From Melieria omissa (lineage: Eukaryota > Arthropoda > Insecta > Diptera > Ulidiidae), in assembly GCA_963971225.1 (NCBI GenBank), contig OZ020269.1:16253921-16317920 (forward strand): DNA of 64,000 nucleotides, written 5' to 3'. Below the pieces are notes generated by a model. That model did not search any database and was not told the origin of the DNA. It saw only the letters and a program-made list of their open reading frames with translations. How positions within the stretch are numbered: the stretch's first letter is position 1; every line of letters starts with the position of its first letter. A program made the position numbers and the translations under genes. Below are positions 34,150-46,580 of this stretch, in pieces.

Positions 34150-35850
34150 ATGCGACACAGACCAACAAAGAAATATTGAAGTGTGAAATATTTGTGCTGT
34201 TTATGGTAAAAATACTCAATCGCCATCAACTGCCAGGAAATGGTTCTCTTTCTTTCGTTCTGGAAATTTTGAAGCGAAAGATGCTACTAGCTGGATTGGT
34301 TGACCAATCACAAAAAAAAAACCCACAAAATTTTGTTAAAAATTTAATAATCAGATCATCATCTGAGCACTAAGGACATTGCTAAGAAAATGAAGATCGA
34401 CCATTAAGTAATTTTAAACCAAGTTGTTTCCAAAGAGAAGCTCAATGATTGAATGCCTCATGGAACTAAGTGCAACAAATTTATGCGGATCGAAGTCGAG
34501 CTATTTATAAAATGATTAAAATTGAATCTCATACGGTAATTTTGTTTGAAAACAGTCCTAGTTGAAAAAGATAAAGCTTCAAGAATGGTATTGACACCAG
34601 TATTCACGACAAGGAGTTGTGAGTCGTGACTATGATTTTGTTGGGAGGGCGCCAAGGCTATCATTCACTATGAGTGACTACCGTCTGGGCCAAACGATTA
34701 ATTCGAATCTCTATTGTTATCGATTAACCCATTAAAACCGGTACCAGTTCCGTCCATACGATTTTGATAAAATTACATACACGACCTGGAATTGACCCAA
34801 AATGATCAGAAATAGCTTTCAGCTTTCAATCTCTGCACGTTGCTGAGATATTCATTGGATATTTTTTACCCATTAGGCAGCAATGGTGCTTTTTTTCATA
34901 ATTTTTAAAGTGATCAGCTAAACATGTGAGCAAAAGATGTATTGTTTACAGGTGAGATAGTAGGCAAATTTTTGTGAAGTTCTAAGGCTACTACGTTTCG
35001 TCACATTTTCCACCTCCGAAAAATTCACAATTTTTGGAGTCTGGTCACTCTAGCTAGATGGCGGAATTTTAGGGTGACCTTCACTAGACTAAGGTAGTTC
35101 CATCTAGATGGCGGAATTTTAGGGTGACCTTCACTAGACTAAGGTAGTTCCATCTCTACCCCAACCATCCCTATCAATGATTCTGAGATATCTCTACCAC
35201 GAACTTTTCTGTGATGTTTTCAACAAGTAAATGGGTAAATTTTTACCCATTAGGCAGCAATGAGTGAATGTGGTTGAAGCAAGAACTTCGAATCGAGGTT
35301 GTCACTCAACTTAAAAATGTGTGTACCAAAATTTCATAAAAAAAGGCCTAAAGTGGAAACGAAAGGACCATTTTGTGTTTTTGACAAATTGTTTTTTTAC
35401 ACAAAAGCAGAATATATCTAACTTCAATATCGAATTTTTGTTTACCGTTCTCGCTCAAAACGTTAGTCTTTGTGTTTTTTTTGCTTATACATTTTTGTAT
35501 AAAAAAGGCCCAAATTACTTGAAAGTGACCCAAAGGAAATAAAAGTGAAATAAAAAGGCCCATTTTTGGTCTAAATAGATCAACATGGCAACCATGGCCG
35601 GAATCGAAAAACAGGATAGATAGAAAGGTAGACAAAAACTAAGACACTTTTCCTGAGAAATTTTGATGCCTGCACCGTATAGTCGTCCTGACAGCGAATC
35701 ATTTGTTCTGATCTTTTCAACACTTTTTTGCTGAGAAAAAATTGGCCTCAAAAGAGAACTGCGAAGAGCACCTGCGTGAGTTTTTCAAGGATAAAATCAC
35801 AGAATTTCGTGATTTTAGGACATGGGAATTTAGGATTTAAGGATTTTCCA
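34150..35850 (+). pseudogene. Fragmented mariner transposase relic
   Basis: Three collinear blocks of one mariner transposase remain. The N-terminal helix-turn-helix part has AVYGKNTQSPSTARKWFSFF and SGNFEAKD (about 34190-34290), with a KDIAKKMKIDH block further on (about 34370-34400). The core block ends in a GQTINSNLYCYRL motif (about 34690-34728). The C-terminus has LASKENCEEHLREFFKDK (about 35742-35800). Between core and C-terminus the sequence is interrupted right after TTAACCC (34726 on), so a TTAA-type insertion is likely, although its other end is not resolved. Many stops. It is a third mariner type, distinct from those at 8..1625 and 7020..7892. Confidence 0.7.
35054..35153. repeat. 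Perfect 50-bp tandem duplication
   Basis: The 50-bp unit starting CTAGATGGCGGAATTTTAGG occurs twice with no mismatch, implying a recent event. A longer-range direct repeat, TTTTTACCCATTAGGCAGC, lies on each side (about 34864 and 35234). Confidence 0.95.
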
Positions 35851-35859
35851 ATCGAAAAA

Positions 35860-38070
35860 TGACAGAAGATAGTTGAATATTTGTGTTTTTTGAATAAAAA
35901 CTATTGTATATTTTTACTAAAAAACGCCAAATACTTTTTCCCTCAAGCCAATATATATTTTTGTCAAACCAAATACGCCCAAAATGTAAAAAGGATACAA
36001 AACTATATGAATCAATCAAAACTGGTCTTGCCAAGGCTAACTGTGGTCACTTCTGGGTTACATCTCTAACAAGGAGCACCATTGAATGTCAGGGGAACTC
36101 CATCAAACCATAGCATAGTATAACATAAAATTTTTATTTTGTTAACTTGAAAACAAATATTTTCCCTATAAAACTATACAACAAATTAACTAAAAAATAA
36201 AATAAACATAAATAAACGACCAGCGTCTAACACTGCAAAAATTCCAAACAACCATAGTTTACATTCTTCGTTAAAAAACATAAACATACTTTTTGATATA
36301 TACAAAAAAATACCAAAAAATGTGCGGTTGTGCAAGTTTGTATCTTTCACAAAGCTAAAAAGCCCCCCAAAAAAAACAACAACAAAAATGCAACGTTGTA
36401 AAGAAGTCAAAGAGCAAACTCAGCGGTTGTTAAAACAAAAAAAAAAAAACATGAATAAAGAAATGAATTGAAAAACTGGTTTGCTCGTTTTTATGCCTAC
36501 ACAACAATGTAACCGCAGAAATATCCGCTGAAATAAACTGAGCGACCGCATGCGGTGCGGGAGAGAACAACTCAGACTCAGAGAGTGTGAGGAAATGTAT
36601 TTGCTGTGGGCAAACAAACGCAACGAGAGTGTTGCCAGCTAGTTGCTAGACTACTAACTAATGGCTAAAGAATATAATTTCTGGAACTAATTAGCAGAAA
36701 TTAAGACTGAAAATGAAAAATAATTAAGTAACTGAAACATTTTTGTTTGTACACAAATTGTTCTTGTTTTGTGCCTAAAAATTCACAATATGTTAAATAT
36801 TAAGAAACGTGGCAACTCTTGGAGCATCTGTTGGCATTGCGTAGAGCAAAAGCGCAACGAGTATCACACATTGTGGGTACACACTTGATGTATTCAATTC
36901 CTTTTCCACTCAAACAATGCAAGAAAAACAAAAAACAATCGAAACGCAACGCAGAATTTTCACAGAAATTGTAACAAAATCCAGCTAAAATGTGCAATTT
37001 ATGGTAGAATGTGCCAAGTATTTTGTAATGCGAGCCACTTTAATTTGTATAAAGAGATTTTAATCAAATTATTTTTGCTTGTTGATGTATTGTTTTGTTT
37101 TAATTCTTTGACAGGTTGAAATCTGAAACACTTTTGGGAATTTCTCTTTGTCTCATTTATTTTATTCAGTATCACATTTCCATTTACTTAATTATTTAAT
37201 TGCACTGCACTTCACACAAAAGACTAACAATTCAAGCCAATGACCGAAAAACAAACAATTATTCCAACAAACTAAATAAATACGAACATCTCACAACGCG
37301 TCGCTTTGTGGCAGCAACGAACCGATCACTGAATTGCATACAAACGAGGGCTTTGTTGATCTCTAAGAAATGTTTCAATTTCAAGTGGTTTCTCTGTTCA
37401 ACTACAGGCAGCAAGAGCGAGCAGGTAGAGCAAGAACAGAAGCAGAAGCAGACTGCAACAAGTAAATACCGCAACATACAAGAAATACAACAAAGTTAAA
37501 TTTACTGAGTAAATGTTGATAAATTGTCTTCATTCACTTTGTTGCATTATTATTATTTACTAAAGTTTTAATTGTTATCTGTTGAAATTATTCAATTACC
37601 TGTTTAACAAATAAAAACAAATAAGCATTAATGTTTGACTGGCAACGCTGTCAACCGTAACTCGATTATGTGTAGGAATTTAAATGATCGCTAGTGCAGT
37701 GCAAATGAGTGGGAGAGTGAGTTCACTCAGAGTGAACATAATTAGTTACATCTCACAGAAATAATTTTTCTTTCTCTGTTTGCTTTGGTTAGACTTGCCA
37801 CCACGGTTGCCACAGTTGGTTATTTTTAACCAAAATTGGTTAATTTTTGTGGGTTTAGTTTGTGTTTGATGACTTTTTGCAAGTGATTTTCAGTGAACAT
37901 AATCTTGATTATTTATGTAGCGAAGTAAGATGGAAACAACTTTGTTGCATCTTACTTTTTGGCTCGCACGAAAGAAAAAAAATTTGAATGCAATAAATTT
38001 TTAATTATATTTATATATTTTTTATTTTGAACTAAATTATTAAAAAAAATGAGATAATTCTTGTTTGCTA
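35860..38070. other. Non-coding stretch
   Basis: AT-rich sequence without a recognised protein, RNA or transposon end. Around 37812..37845 TTGGTTATTTTTAACCAA forms a short palindrome. Open frames are short. Confidence 0.5.
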
Positions 38071-38076
38071 CGTTAA

Positions 38077-38861
38077 CCCTTTCTGGTAAATTTTTGTATT
38101 TATTGAGATAAAAATTTATCTCTTGAAATATTAAATCTTTTTAACATTTTAGCAATAAAATTCAATTAAAAGAGTAATTTAAATTGTGTACGATGAACTT
38201 TTTTGCTGTGTGTTTTAGTTTAATGATCAGTTCACTGATTTTAATGATAGAATATATGAATTATAACAACAAAAACAAAACGTGACCTCATTTTAATCGA
38301 AACTTGTAAAAACTGTACACACAATTTATACATTTTTTTAACTTTTATATTGAACCAGCTATTCTAAGCAACTTTGCTTGCATAAATTTTGTAATTAATT
38401 TTTTTTAAGTACTCAAAAACTGAAAAAAAACATTTGCTTGCTCGGTAAAACAAAAGAAAATCTATTTTGCTTTCGCCACATTCGCCACAGTAAAATTTTA
38501 TTAGTCACGTGGTTCACAAATGGGCGTGGCAGACAAGCAAGCGCAAAAAAATCTATTACGAAATCTAATTTCTTAAATCTAATAACTTTCAAGAAATGCA
38601 AACATAACTTGCAGCCTTTGCCTTCTATTTGTACGATATATCGTAAAATTTTTTTTAAAGACTTCGAAAAAATCGATAAATGCAAAGATTGTGTGTTTGT
38701 TGTTGTTGTTTGTTGTTTTTTGTTGAGTACGGACTTCAAAATTCCTCCGCAGAAAATTCCTCATTTTCATAAAAAGTGCGTTGGCTGCCATATAAAAATT
38801 CTTAGAAAATTGTGATTTTGAATGTACGATACTTTTATTTCGTACAAATCTCTGGAAAGGG
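38077..38861. mobile_element. Probable piggyBac-like MITE
   Basis: TTAA at 38073-38076 and 38862-38865, with ends CCCTTTC and GAAAGGG. Each end has a palindrome nearby: GAGATAAA/TTTATCTC (38105..38122) and TGTACGA/TCGTACA (38823..38846). The terminal repeat itself is short (7-9 bp), so the call rests on the TTAA and the palindromes. Confidence 0.5.
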
Positions 38862-39140
38862 TTAAACTTGACCAAAAACAAAAGCAATAATTATGGAATG
38901 AATCAATACTTAGTTGATGAGACTTGTTTGGGAAGTAAGATTTTTAATGTAAAACACAAACTTGAAAATTCCTCATAAAAAGGTGCGTTGGCTGTCAAAC
39001 AAAAAATTTTAGAAAATTGGGATTTTCGTTTGTTTTTCGTGAAAGGGTTGAACTTGACCAACGAAAAAACAATGCATTAACTATGAGTCAACATTTAGTA
39101 GATGAGACTTGTTTTGAAAGTGAGTTTTTGCAAAACAAAA
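38746..39140. repeat. Diverged tandem duplication, offset 185-207 bp
   Basis: Shared landmarks are GTGCGTTGGCTG (38776 and 38983), AAAGGGTT(A/G)AACTTGACC (38857 and about 39043) and GATGAGACTTGTTT (38916 and 39101). The unit includes the right end of the piggyBac-like MITE plus flank. Confidence 0.8.
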
Positions 39141-41115
39141 TGCAAAAGTGCTTTATTTGGTAGAACGAAAATTGCGAAATAAGTCAACTAATTTGCAGCT
39201 CCACGTCAACTGTATGTTTCACGTTGCACAGAATGACAGCAACAACCAACAATGACAACAAACAAAGAGCCGTGTCGATGGCGAATTGTTTGATTTGATT
39301 CCTTTGCAATGGGCGAATGGTGTAAATTGGAATGCGCAGCCAGCGACCACATATTAACGCAATAATAACTGCCGTTATTGCAGTCAGCAAAAACAACAAA
39401 AAAAAACAACAAAAATAGGCAACAACCACACAAGCAACCATAAAAACAATTTTCCAACAATTCTTTGCAAATTTCGCATTGGCCATGTGCGCAAAAAAAG
39501 GCTGAAACAACAAACACAGACACATGAACATGAAATGAAAAGCATAAAAGGTGAAATTTTGTAAAACTGAGACGATGAAACTAAAAATTAAAAACTCACT
39601 CAAATTAAAATTGTATAATTTCTTATTAGTACATTACAACTTTCAAGTCGTCTAGAAAACAATCAATACGGCTGCCAAAAGCAAATTTGTAGATTAGAAA
39701 AAAATTAATAATATTTTTACTCTCGGAGTAGTTTTAAGTATAGAGAGCAAGGCACTCGTAAAGCAATCATTTTTGAAATTAATTTTCAAAAATGCAAAAA
39801 CATTTTCAAACCTCTGTCACACCCTGTACGCGCCAACGCTCATTAGCGTGCGACCTTAACATTGACTCTGATCGCTGCCTGCCGCCTAAATGTGCGCAAA
39901 TAAAATGCCTATATGTACACACATACATACACACACACAGTGTGCAGTGCACACAAATGCAGCCAGCGGTGTTTCCATATTCTCCGGCCGCATTGGCCAA
40001 GTGCGCGTCTGCACAGGATTCACTGCATTTTGGTCGAATGAATGAAAGCCAGTCAGCCAGGTTGGCCCAACCATAAATGCGACAATTGTGTGCCTGTGTG
40101 CCCGATCGCATAATCCCCCCTCACCTCATGCACCTTTGGGGCGCAGCCGGTGTACGGCCAACTGCTGCTCTATGTCCATCCTTCCCCAACCGCCTCGGCA
40201 CACGAATGCAGTGCAATTATTACAAAACCGGCGGCAATGGCGGCATTCCGACGTGCGGCAAATCTCGTCTGCGCTGCTGTGGCGAAGCCAAACAGTGCTG
40301 AGTGGAAAAATGGAGGTTTTCCCGCCGCAAAGCAGCAGAGCAGCGACAAAATGAAGTGGGCAACAGTGATGAAGGCTGGTGCAAGGATGCTGATGATGCT
40401 TGTTCGAATATGGGGAAGTTGGGGTTGATTTTGCATTATTATCCCGTTTGCTGGGCTGGCTTGTGCTGCGTTTGTTATTTTTTTTTTAATTTTTCAAAAT
40501 GTTGCAACGGATTTTTTCAATTTGAATGGGGGGCCCCAGCCGAAGGGCGTCGGAGGTGTGAAATGGGCGCTGCACTACATGTGAGTGAAGGTAGGTGAGT
40601 GTTGATTTGTGTGTGTGTGTGTGTGTGTGTTAGTGTGCGCTTGAATGAGCCAAAGTTTGGTGTGAGCGGAGACAGACAGCAGTCAGACAGATTGAAGGAG
40701 TGTGTGTCTGGCGTGGAGAGTGTCGTAGTGGATGATGAGAGCTAACGTAAATATTATGCTGCAAGTGGCGGCGATTTATTTGGATTTGTTGTTGTTGTAT
40801 TAACATACTTGTGGAGTTGGTATCAAAAATAAATAAAAGTACATAGGGAACTAAAGTTGAAGTAAAAACTAGACTAATAAAGCAATGTGAACAAATTTGT
40901 TTTTAAATTAGCTGAGTTTAAAAAATATAATTTTTTCAAAGCAAAATTTGATATTAAGTCTTCAGTCACCGTATTTAAATTCAGCAATGTTTAGTGTAAA
41001 ATTTTATAAAAATAAACTCATCGTTTCAAAGTCATAAATTGAAGCATTTTTTTAACCAATTTAAAAAAAAATTGGAGAAAATATATAGTTTTTATCAGCG
41101 AAATTTTTCTAAATA
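39141..41115. other. Non-coding stretch with a GC-rich island and (TG)n
   Basis: 39184..39603 is open on the minus strand but is a hydrophobic frame built on a CAA-rich tract. The GC-rich part 39960..40420 is open in several frames at once, which argues against a specific gene. (TG)n lies at about 40607..40630. Confidence 0.45.
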
Positions 41116-41119
41116 AAAA

Positions 41120-41970
41120 TGTTTATACAAAGTCCACCGTCCACAGTTCAGCAATAATTAATTAAAATTTAATTCATTTTTAAATAAAAAAATAATTTTT
41201 CTATCTCAATCGAGCTTCAGCGACCATTCTTTTGATATTACATTAAAAATTTTTTCCAAATTAACATTTTGCTACAAAGCCCACAAATCACTGTACATCG
41301 ATTCGGCAATAATTAATATAAATTTTTATATATTTTTAATTATTATTTTTTTAATGAATGACTTCAATTGAGCCTCAGCGACCATTGCTTTGCTGATATG
41401 ACATCAAAAAATTCGATTTTTTTCAAATCAAAATTTTGTACAAATTTCACAGTCCGCTGGTTTTTGAGTCAGCAATAATTAATGTAAGTTCTCATATTTT
41501 TTTTTTAATTTAGAAAACTTATGGTTTTACTTCAATCGAGCCCCTTGTCCCTTGCTTTGATATTACATTAAAAAATTAGAATATTTCAAAATCAAAATTT
41601 TGATTAAAAGTCCACCAATCACTGCGTTTCAGCTCAGCAATAATTGATATAATTTTCATATTTTTTTAAACTAAAAAAATATTTGTTTCTACTTCAGTCG
41701 AGCCCCAGCTGGTCGCTTTGATATTACATTACAAAATTCGAAATTTTTCAAATAAAAATTTTGATACAGTTCACTTTACTTCGATTCAGCCATGATTGAA
41801 ACAAAATTTTATATATTTTTTTAATACAAAAATATTTGTTTCTACTTCAAGCGAGCCTTAACGACCATTGCTTTGATATTTCATTTAAAAATTCGCATTT
41901 TTCATATCAAAATTTTGTTACTTAATTCCACTGTCCACTGTATATGGATTCAGTTATTTTTAATATAAAT
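41120..41970. repeat. Degenerate tandem array, about 160-bp unit, five to six copies
   Basis: Recurring landmarks are TCAGCAATAATT, CTTCAATCGAGCC (GAG at 41212, 41370, 41538, 41700 and 41853, spacing 153-168) and CTTTGATATTACATTA. Units are heavily diverged, so the array is old. There is no similarity to the other arrays in the window. Confidence 0.88.
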
Positions 41971-43155
41971 TTTCATTAAAATATAATACAACCTTCTTTA
42001 ACCCATTTGGGCGTCCGAAGTTTGAGAAGAATTTGCTATTTAAATTCTCCGCCTGTTGCAGCAAAAATTTGCAGAGTATTTTCTATCTATATCTGCGGCC
42101 TCTTCGACATGCACTCACATACACACACACACACACGTAGACGCACAAACATGTGAGCGCAAGAAAAATGTTACGCTGCATATGAGTTTACCTTGCGGCA
42201 GCAATTAAACGTCGTCGTGGCATGCGAACAATTTTAATAACGCAGACACTGTGCCGCACATGCTGCGTCAGTTGTGTCTCCCTGTCTGTCTGACTACCGT
42301 CTGGCTGTCTGCTAGCTACTTTTTATTGTATTTGAAAATGCTTAAAACTCACACACACGCGCATACACACATACGTACACGCCTACAAGCAACAAAATAC
42401 AAAAGCAACAAAATACAAAAGCCAAAAAAATTTCAAAGGCAAACATTTCCACTTTCGCTCATTCACTTGCAATGCTGCGGCAACGAGCGACGAAGGACGA
42501 ACGGCAAACTAGCAAAAAATCTAAAACAATTCATTTGCCACTACAACAGCTCTCAACAAAGGACTTTAATTAAGCTCTTAATGACAGTTTAATTTACCAA
42601 CACTTACAGCCGCAACAGTGGCAGCAGACAACGCGTGTTCTCGCACCAAACTCACTCACACACACACACAAACACACACACACACACACGTGCGCGCAGC
42701 TATTGCCAGACAGCTGGAAAATAGTGCTGACTTGGCTTGTGGTGTCTTCTTTTTGTGTTGTGTTGGCAAATTTTGTTGGCATTGGCAGCGTCTTGATTTT
42801 GGGGTTTGCTTTTTGCAGTTTTGCAAAAACGAAACAAAAAGCAACAAACAAAAAAAAAATCCATTTTCACAGCATAATTTTGGGCATTTTCGAGCGTCAT
42901 TTCACTTTCTTCTATGTAAAAACAAAGTCGGGTATTAACTGCAGCTGACTGTTAATTGCGGCACAGTTTGTAACGACTGTTTTTGCTAATGCAGCCTGAA
43001 AGTATGCTACATCGAAAGTTAAGTGTTATAGCTTAATTAAACAAAGACACATTTTCAGTGTAGCGCCGGCTGTGGCATAAAGTTTAATTGGTTTGAGTAG
43101 TTTAAGTCGTTTAAATTTAGAAAAATGCATGACATATAAATTTGTGTAAGGATCT
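41971..43155. other. Non-coding stretch with (CA)n runs
   Basis: (CA)n at about 42119..42136 and 42655..42689. No supported gene. The frames are His-Thr or Cys-Val repeat translations. Confidence 0.5.
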
Positions 43156-43313
43156 ATTGGTACCTAATGTTGAAGGAATATGAAAAAGATGGGATCAATA
43201 TGAAAATAAAACTAAGAAAATTTAGAAGAATGCAAAAAATGCATTTATTGGTACCTAAAGTTTAAGGAATATGAAAAAGATGGGATCAATATGAAAATAA
43301 AACTAAGAAAACT
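43156..43313. repeat. 67-bp near-perfect direct repeat, 91-bp offset
   Basis: The unit starting ATTGGTACCTAA and including GGAATATGAAAAAGATGGG occurs at 43156 and 43247 with very few differences. Confidence 0.92.
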
Positions 43314-43394
43314 ATCTAATAATAAGAAAACGAACTAAGAATACTTTCGTAACTAACCAAGTTTTTCGTTAAGACATTTGGCAAGGATGTGTTG

Positions 43395-43560
43395 AGAAGC
43401 GATGTTTGATACCACAGGATCTATTTAGATTTTCATAGAGCCCGTGTTGATTTATGTAGATTAAATCTACAAATTAACAGAAAACATCAAGTCGCAGTAC
43501 AATTGACGTATCTCTGTCTGAGTGCTGTGCTTTGCTGGGCTGTTCCGACAAGGGAAAAAT
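43395..43560 (+). mobile_element. LINE 3' UTR fragment
   Basis: CACAGGATCTA, TAGATTAAATCTAC, CATCAAGTCGCAGTA and GTGCTGTGCTTTGCTGGGCTG match, in order, the 3' side of the LINE fragment ending near 49300. It has no coding part. Confidence 0.6.
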
Positions 43561-43639
43561 ATGCCTGAAAACTATTCTATTAACTATGGTAACTAAGTAG
43601 GTGTGGCTGTCCCAAGAGGACACACTTCTCATTGTGATC

Positions 43640-44200
43640 TCACATGCGGTCAGGCCAAAACTGTTCACTCATTGAACCAATTGGAGCTTCTTTCGTAGCT
43701 CAGTAGACCCCGAATGGTCTTGTCAGTTAGATCCCTTTTTTACCATCTGTTGGATACCCGGTCACGCGGGTATCAGCGGAAACAAGACAGCTGACGAGCT
43801 GGCTAAGGGATCTCTTATGGACTCACAGCCCGAAAGGGTGGTCTTTAAGTGCAAGGCTTAGACAGTTAAAGGATTATTTCCTGAGGGAAGCGGATAGTAG
43901 GTGGAGCAATCTTTCCAGCTGCAGAGTGGCTCGGCAGATCTGGCCACGCTACGACTCCCACAGAACCAACGTCCTGTTGCTAAATTCTCGTAAGAATATT
44001 TCTAGGCTAAGGGAAGTGGGAATCCCCGACAACCCTTTTTGCAGAAGCTGCACGGAAATCAACGAGAGGGAAACACTCGAAAACTTCCTCTGCGGCTGCC
44101 CTGCCTTAGCTTTCAAAAGAGTAAGTTTCTTGGGGAACAGTCTGATTAGCTCTAGCTGATCTGTCTGAGACAAGACTGAAATGCATCAAGTCCTATTTGA
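43640..44200 (+). pseudogene. Non-LTR retrotransposon RNase H domain fragment
   Basis: RNase H cuts the RNA strand during LINE replication. The hallmark CWIPGHAGISGNKTADELA reads at 43748..43806, followed by a frameshift. Then 77 open codons (43926..44159) carry RQIWPRYDSHRTNVLLLNSR, CRSCTEINERETLENFLC and GCPALAFKR, the Cys-rich end of these proteins. The reverse transcriptase is absent, so only the 3' portion was inserted or survived. Confidence 0.8.
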
Positions 44201-44339
44201 ACGGGTTGGCTCTAAGACCCACTATCTTCTCCCAAGCATGGAAGACCCAGTCGAGGAGGTGACAACAAAACGGCACATAGTGCTACTTATGTGTGTTCAG
44301 AAGCTGCTACCTACCTTCCTACCTACCTAAAGAAAATTT

Positions 44340-45540
44340 CACAATTGCATTATAGTTGCAAATGTTTTGTCCGACACTGTAGATCTCTTTAGACTATTGA
44401 AGGAAAAGTTGCCTAAGTCATCCATCCTTCTTCTGGACCAAGCAAGACAGGTTCAAAGTAGGTGAAGTATATTTTCTTCCTCTTCCTTGTCCATGCAGCT
44501 GCCACAAAAGTCGTTTGAAAATGGACCCTTCGTTGGTGCCCCTAAAACTTGTTGGGGAACATCTCCTAGACCCACCGAACTAATTAAGCTTAGTAACTCA
44601 CGGGGGCTTAGGTGCTTGATTATCTCGTCTGTAAGCCAGAACTGGCTCAGTGATTCGTTAGAACACAGATCATGGTTCTGATTTGGACTATGTTTAGTGA
44701 GAGAAGTTCTTTAGAAGGTTGAAGGTTTAAGGTTGGCGAAATTTGGCGTGTAAGGAAAACTTGTGTTGTCTTCAGCCCATCTTAATTGACTGTCGTGTAT
44801 GGAGCTCGTACGGTACGAAGCTTACAGGTTAACCCTTTCGACCCCAAAGTTGCCTAAGAGCAACTTTACCTATCTGTCATCTTATAGCAAAAGTTACGAT
44901 TGATTTATGGGTTTAATTTAAGTAGGCACCAACAATTTAATTTTTGGAAGTGAATTCAAAGCAAATTATAAAAATTTTACTGTTATCCCTAAAATGATTT
45001 CTAATTATTTGCAGCGATATCAGGGAAAGTTTCTGATCGTTTGATCAAAACCCTGTTTCTTTAATAATGGTTATATGATAATTAATAATTTTGTATTTTT
45101 CCACAAATATTGAATAATTTTTCTGTAATTAACAAATATTGATCAAAAACTTATTTAACCCGTTTTAAGCTAAAATTGTTCAAAAGTAAACTAGCTCTAG
45201 AACACTAAAAAAAAGGGGCGTGGCGATTTCAAATGTGGTGTGCACACTTCTTAAGCAAATGTTTCATGATTAAAATACCAAAAAGTTATATCGAGAAACA
45301 GGGTAACATTTTGGGGGCGAAAGGGTTAAGAGAGGAACACCAAGCGCTGTAATTTCTTGACATAACTGCTTAATTGTACCATGTCGAGCGAGCTCGTTTG
45401 CTCTACATATTCCTGGAATATCCCTATGTTCCAGGACCCAACACTGGTGACCTTGAAGCTGCTTTGCAGTCTCGTTAGGAGATTTGCTGCAGCGGAGAAT
45501 AGTCTTTGATGATGTTATGACTGCATCCAGAGCCCTAATG
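44340..45540 (-). pseudogene. Non-LTR RNase H domain fragment, split by a MITE
   Basis: Minus strand, from high to low coordinates: RALDAVITSSKTILRCSKSP (about 45540-45470), WVLEHRDIPGICRANELARHG (about 45440-45380) equivalent to the WVPGHRDIPGN..ADELAR family signature, and LGVPL near 45335. A 493-bp TTAA-type MITE (44833..45325) then interrupts. The reading resumes on its other side and ends with FCGSCMDKEEEENILHLL near 44500. The WIPGH His is retained. It is related to but distinct from the copy at 43640 and lies convergent to it. Stops and shifts are present. Confidence 0.72.
44833..45325. mobile_element. piggyBac-like MITE with perfect TTAA flanks
   Basis: TTAA at 44829-44832 and 45326-45329. 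Ends CCCTTTCGACCCCAAA and its inverse (CCCTTTCGCCCCCAAA) differ at one of 16 positions. AAAGTTGC/GCAACTTT (44846..44867) forms a palindrome 13 bp inside the left end. It lies inside LINE coding sequence, which continues on both sides. Confidence 0.9.
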
Positions 45541-45651
45541 TGTTAACTATGCTAAACTATAAAATAAATTTCCATCGATCTGGAATTCAAATTTCCCCTT
45601 CAAAGGTACACAATGCTCTAAAAGACATAGTGGAACTATTGCAGTTAGATT

Positions 45652-46580
45652 CAGAAAATTTTGTTTTAAAAACCAAAGCTAAAGGCTTGATTACACGTAA
45701 CGAGTAGAGTGACGAGGCATCAAAATGGTACTAGGCTGAGAGAATTGGGATGGTGAGCAAAAGCGACGAGTTGTTCGAACGTATTTTGCCACGTAGCGAG
45801 TCAGTTCGGTTTTACAATGCACTCAACCGAGTGAAAAGTGGTATGTAACGCATTCTGCATGTGACGAGCGATTCCGCGAATCGCTGCGAAAAGAAGAAAA
45901 ATATAACTAAATAAATATAAATATAAAAATATAAAAAATATAATGTGATTCTAGTGACTCTCTTGCTACTCTACTCGATCACTGACTCAATCAACAATTT
46001 TCCTTACTGTTTAGACGAAACGAGTACTCGTTCGAGTTGCTGTCTCGTCACTCTACTCGATACGTGTAATCAAGCCTTAAAGATTTTTCTGCAACATGCA
46101 AACTTTTTTTCTAATATTAATTTTACTCAATTTCCTAAAATTGTAAAACAAACTTCAAACCTTAATGTTGCTTTAAATTATTTTCTACTTAGTCGAAATT
46201 CTAGATTTGTTCTATTTTAAATTATTTCAAATTGACTTTTGCTGCCCTCACAGACTCATTATTTGAGCGACTTTTCTATTGTTTTTTCGGCTTAAAATCA
46301 AACCGAATTTACAAAATCAAAATTTACAAAAAACCAAAGCTAAGGTCAAGAAGTTTTCTGCACAATACTAACATTCTTTTCTTAACTTAAATTTACTCAA
46401 TTTGCTACAATTTTACAACAAACTTCAAACCTTAATGTTGCTTTAAATTATATCCCACTAAGTCGAAATTGTTGATTGGTTTTAAACCATTTTAAATTTA
46501 CTGTTTCCGCCCTCATGCGCTCATTATTTGAGCGACTTTTCTATTGTTTTTTCGGCTTAAATTTAAACCGAATTTACACA
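45652..46580. repeat. 265-bp tandem duplication, first unit invaded by the MITE
   Basis: After removing the MITE, AACCAAAGCTAA..CAAACCTTAATGTTGC..GAGCGACTTTTCTATTG is followed by a second copy (46326..46580; GAGCGACTT at 46265 and 46530). The MITE is present only in unit 1, so the duplication came first. Confidence 0.85.
45683..46077. mobile_element. MITE, family B copy 1 (TAA target duplication)
   Basis: Ends AGGCTTGATTACACGTA extend to about 35-40 bp of inverted repeat. TAA lies on both sides (45680-45682, 46078-46080). A second copy is at 51232..51675. TWA duplications suggest PIF/Harbinger. The interior has many GCGA/CGAG words and no coding region. Confidence 0.9.

Noticed and set aside
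34726..35640. A complete piggyBac-like MITE starting at TTAACCCATT inside the mariner relic
   Set aside because: Only the left end is visible. No inverted partner or second TTAA at the expected place was found.
39184..39603. 139-codon minus-strand hydrophobic frame that could look like a membrane protein
   Set aside because: Hydrophobicity arises from a CAA-rich tract read in reverse. No splice sites or homologue are recognised.
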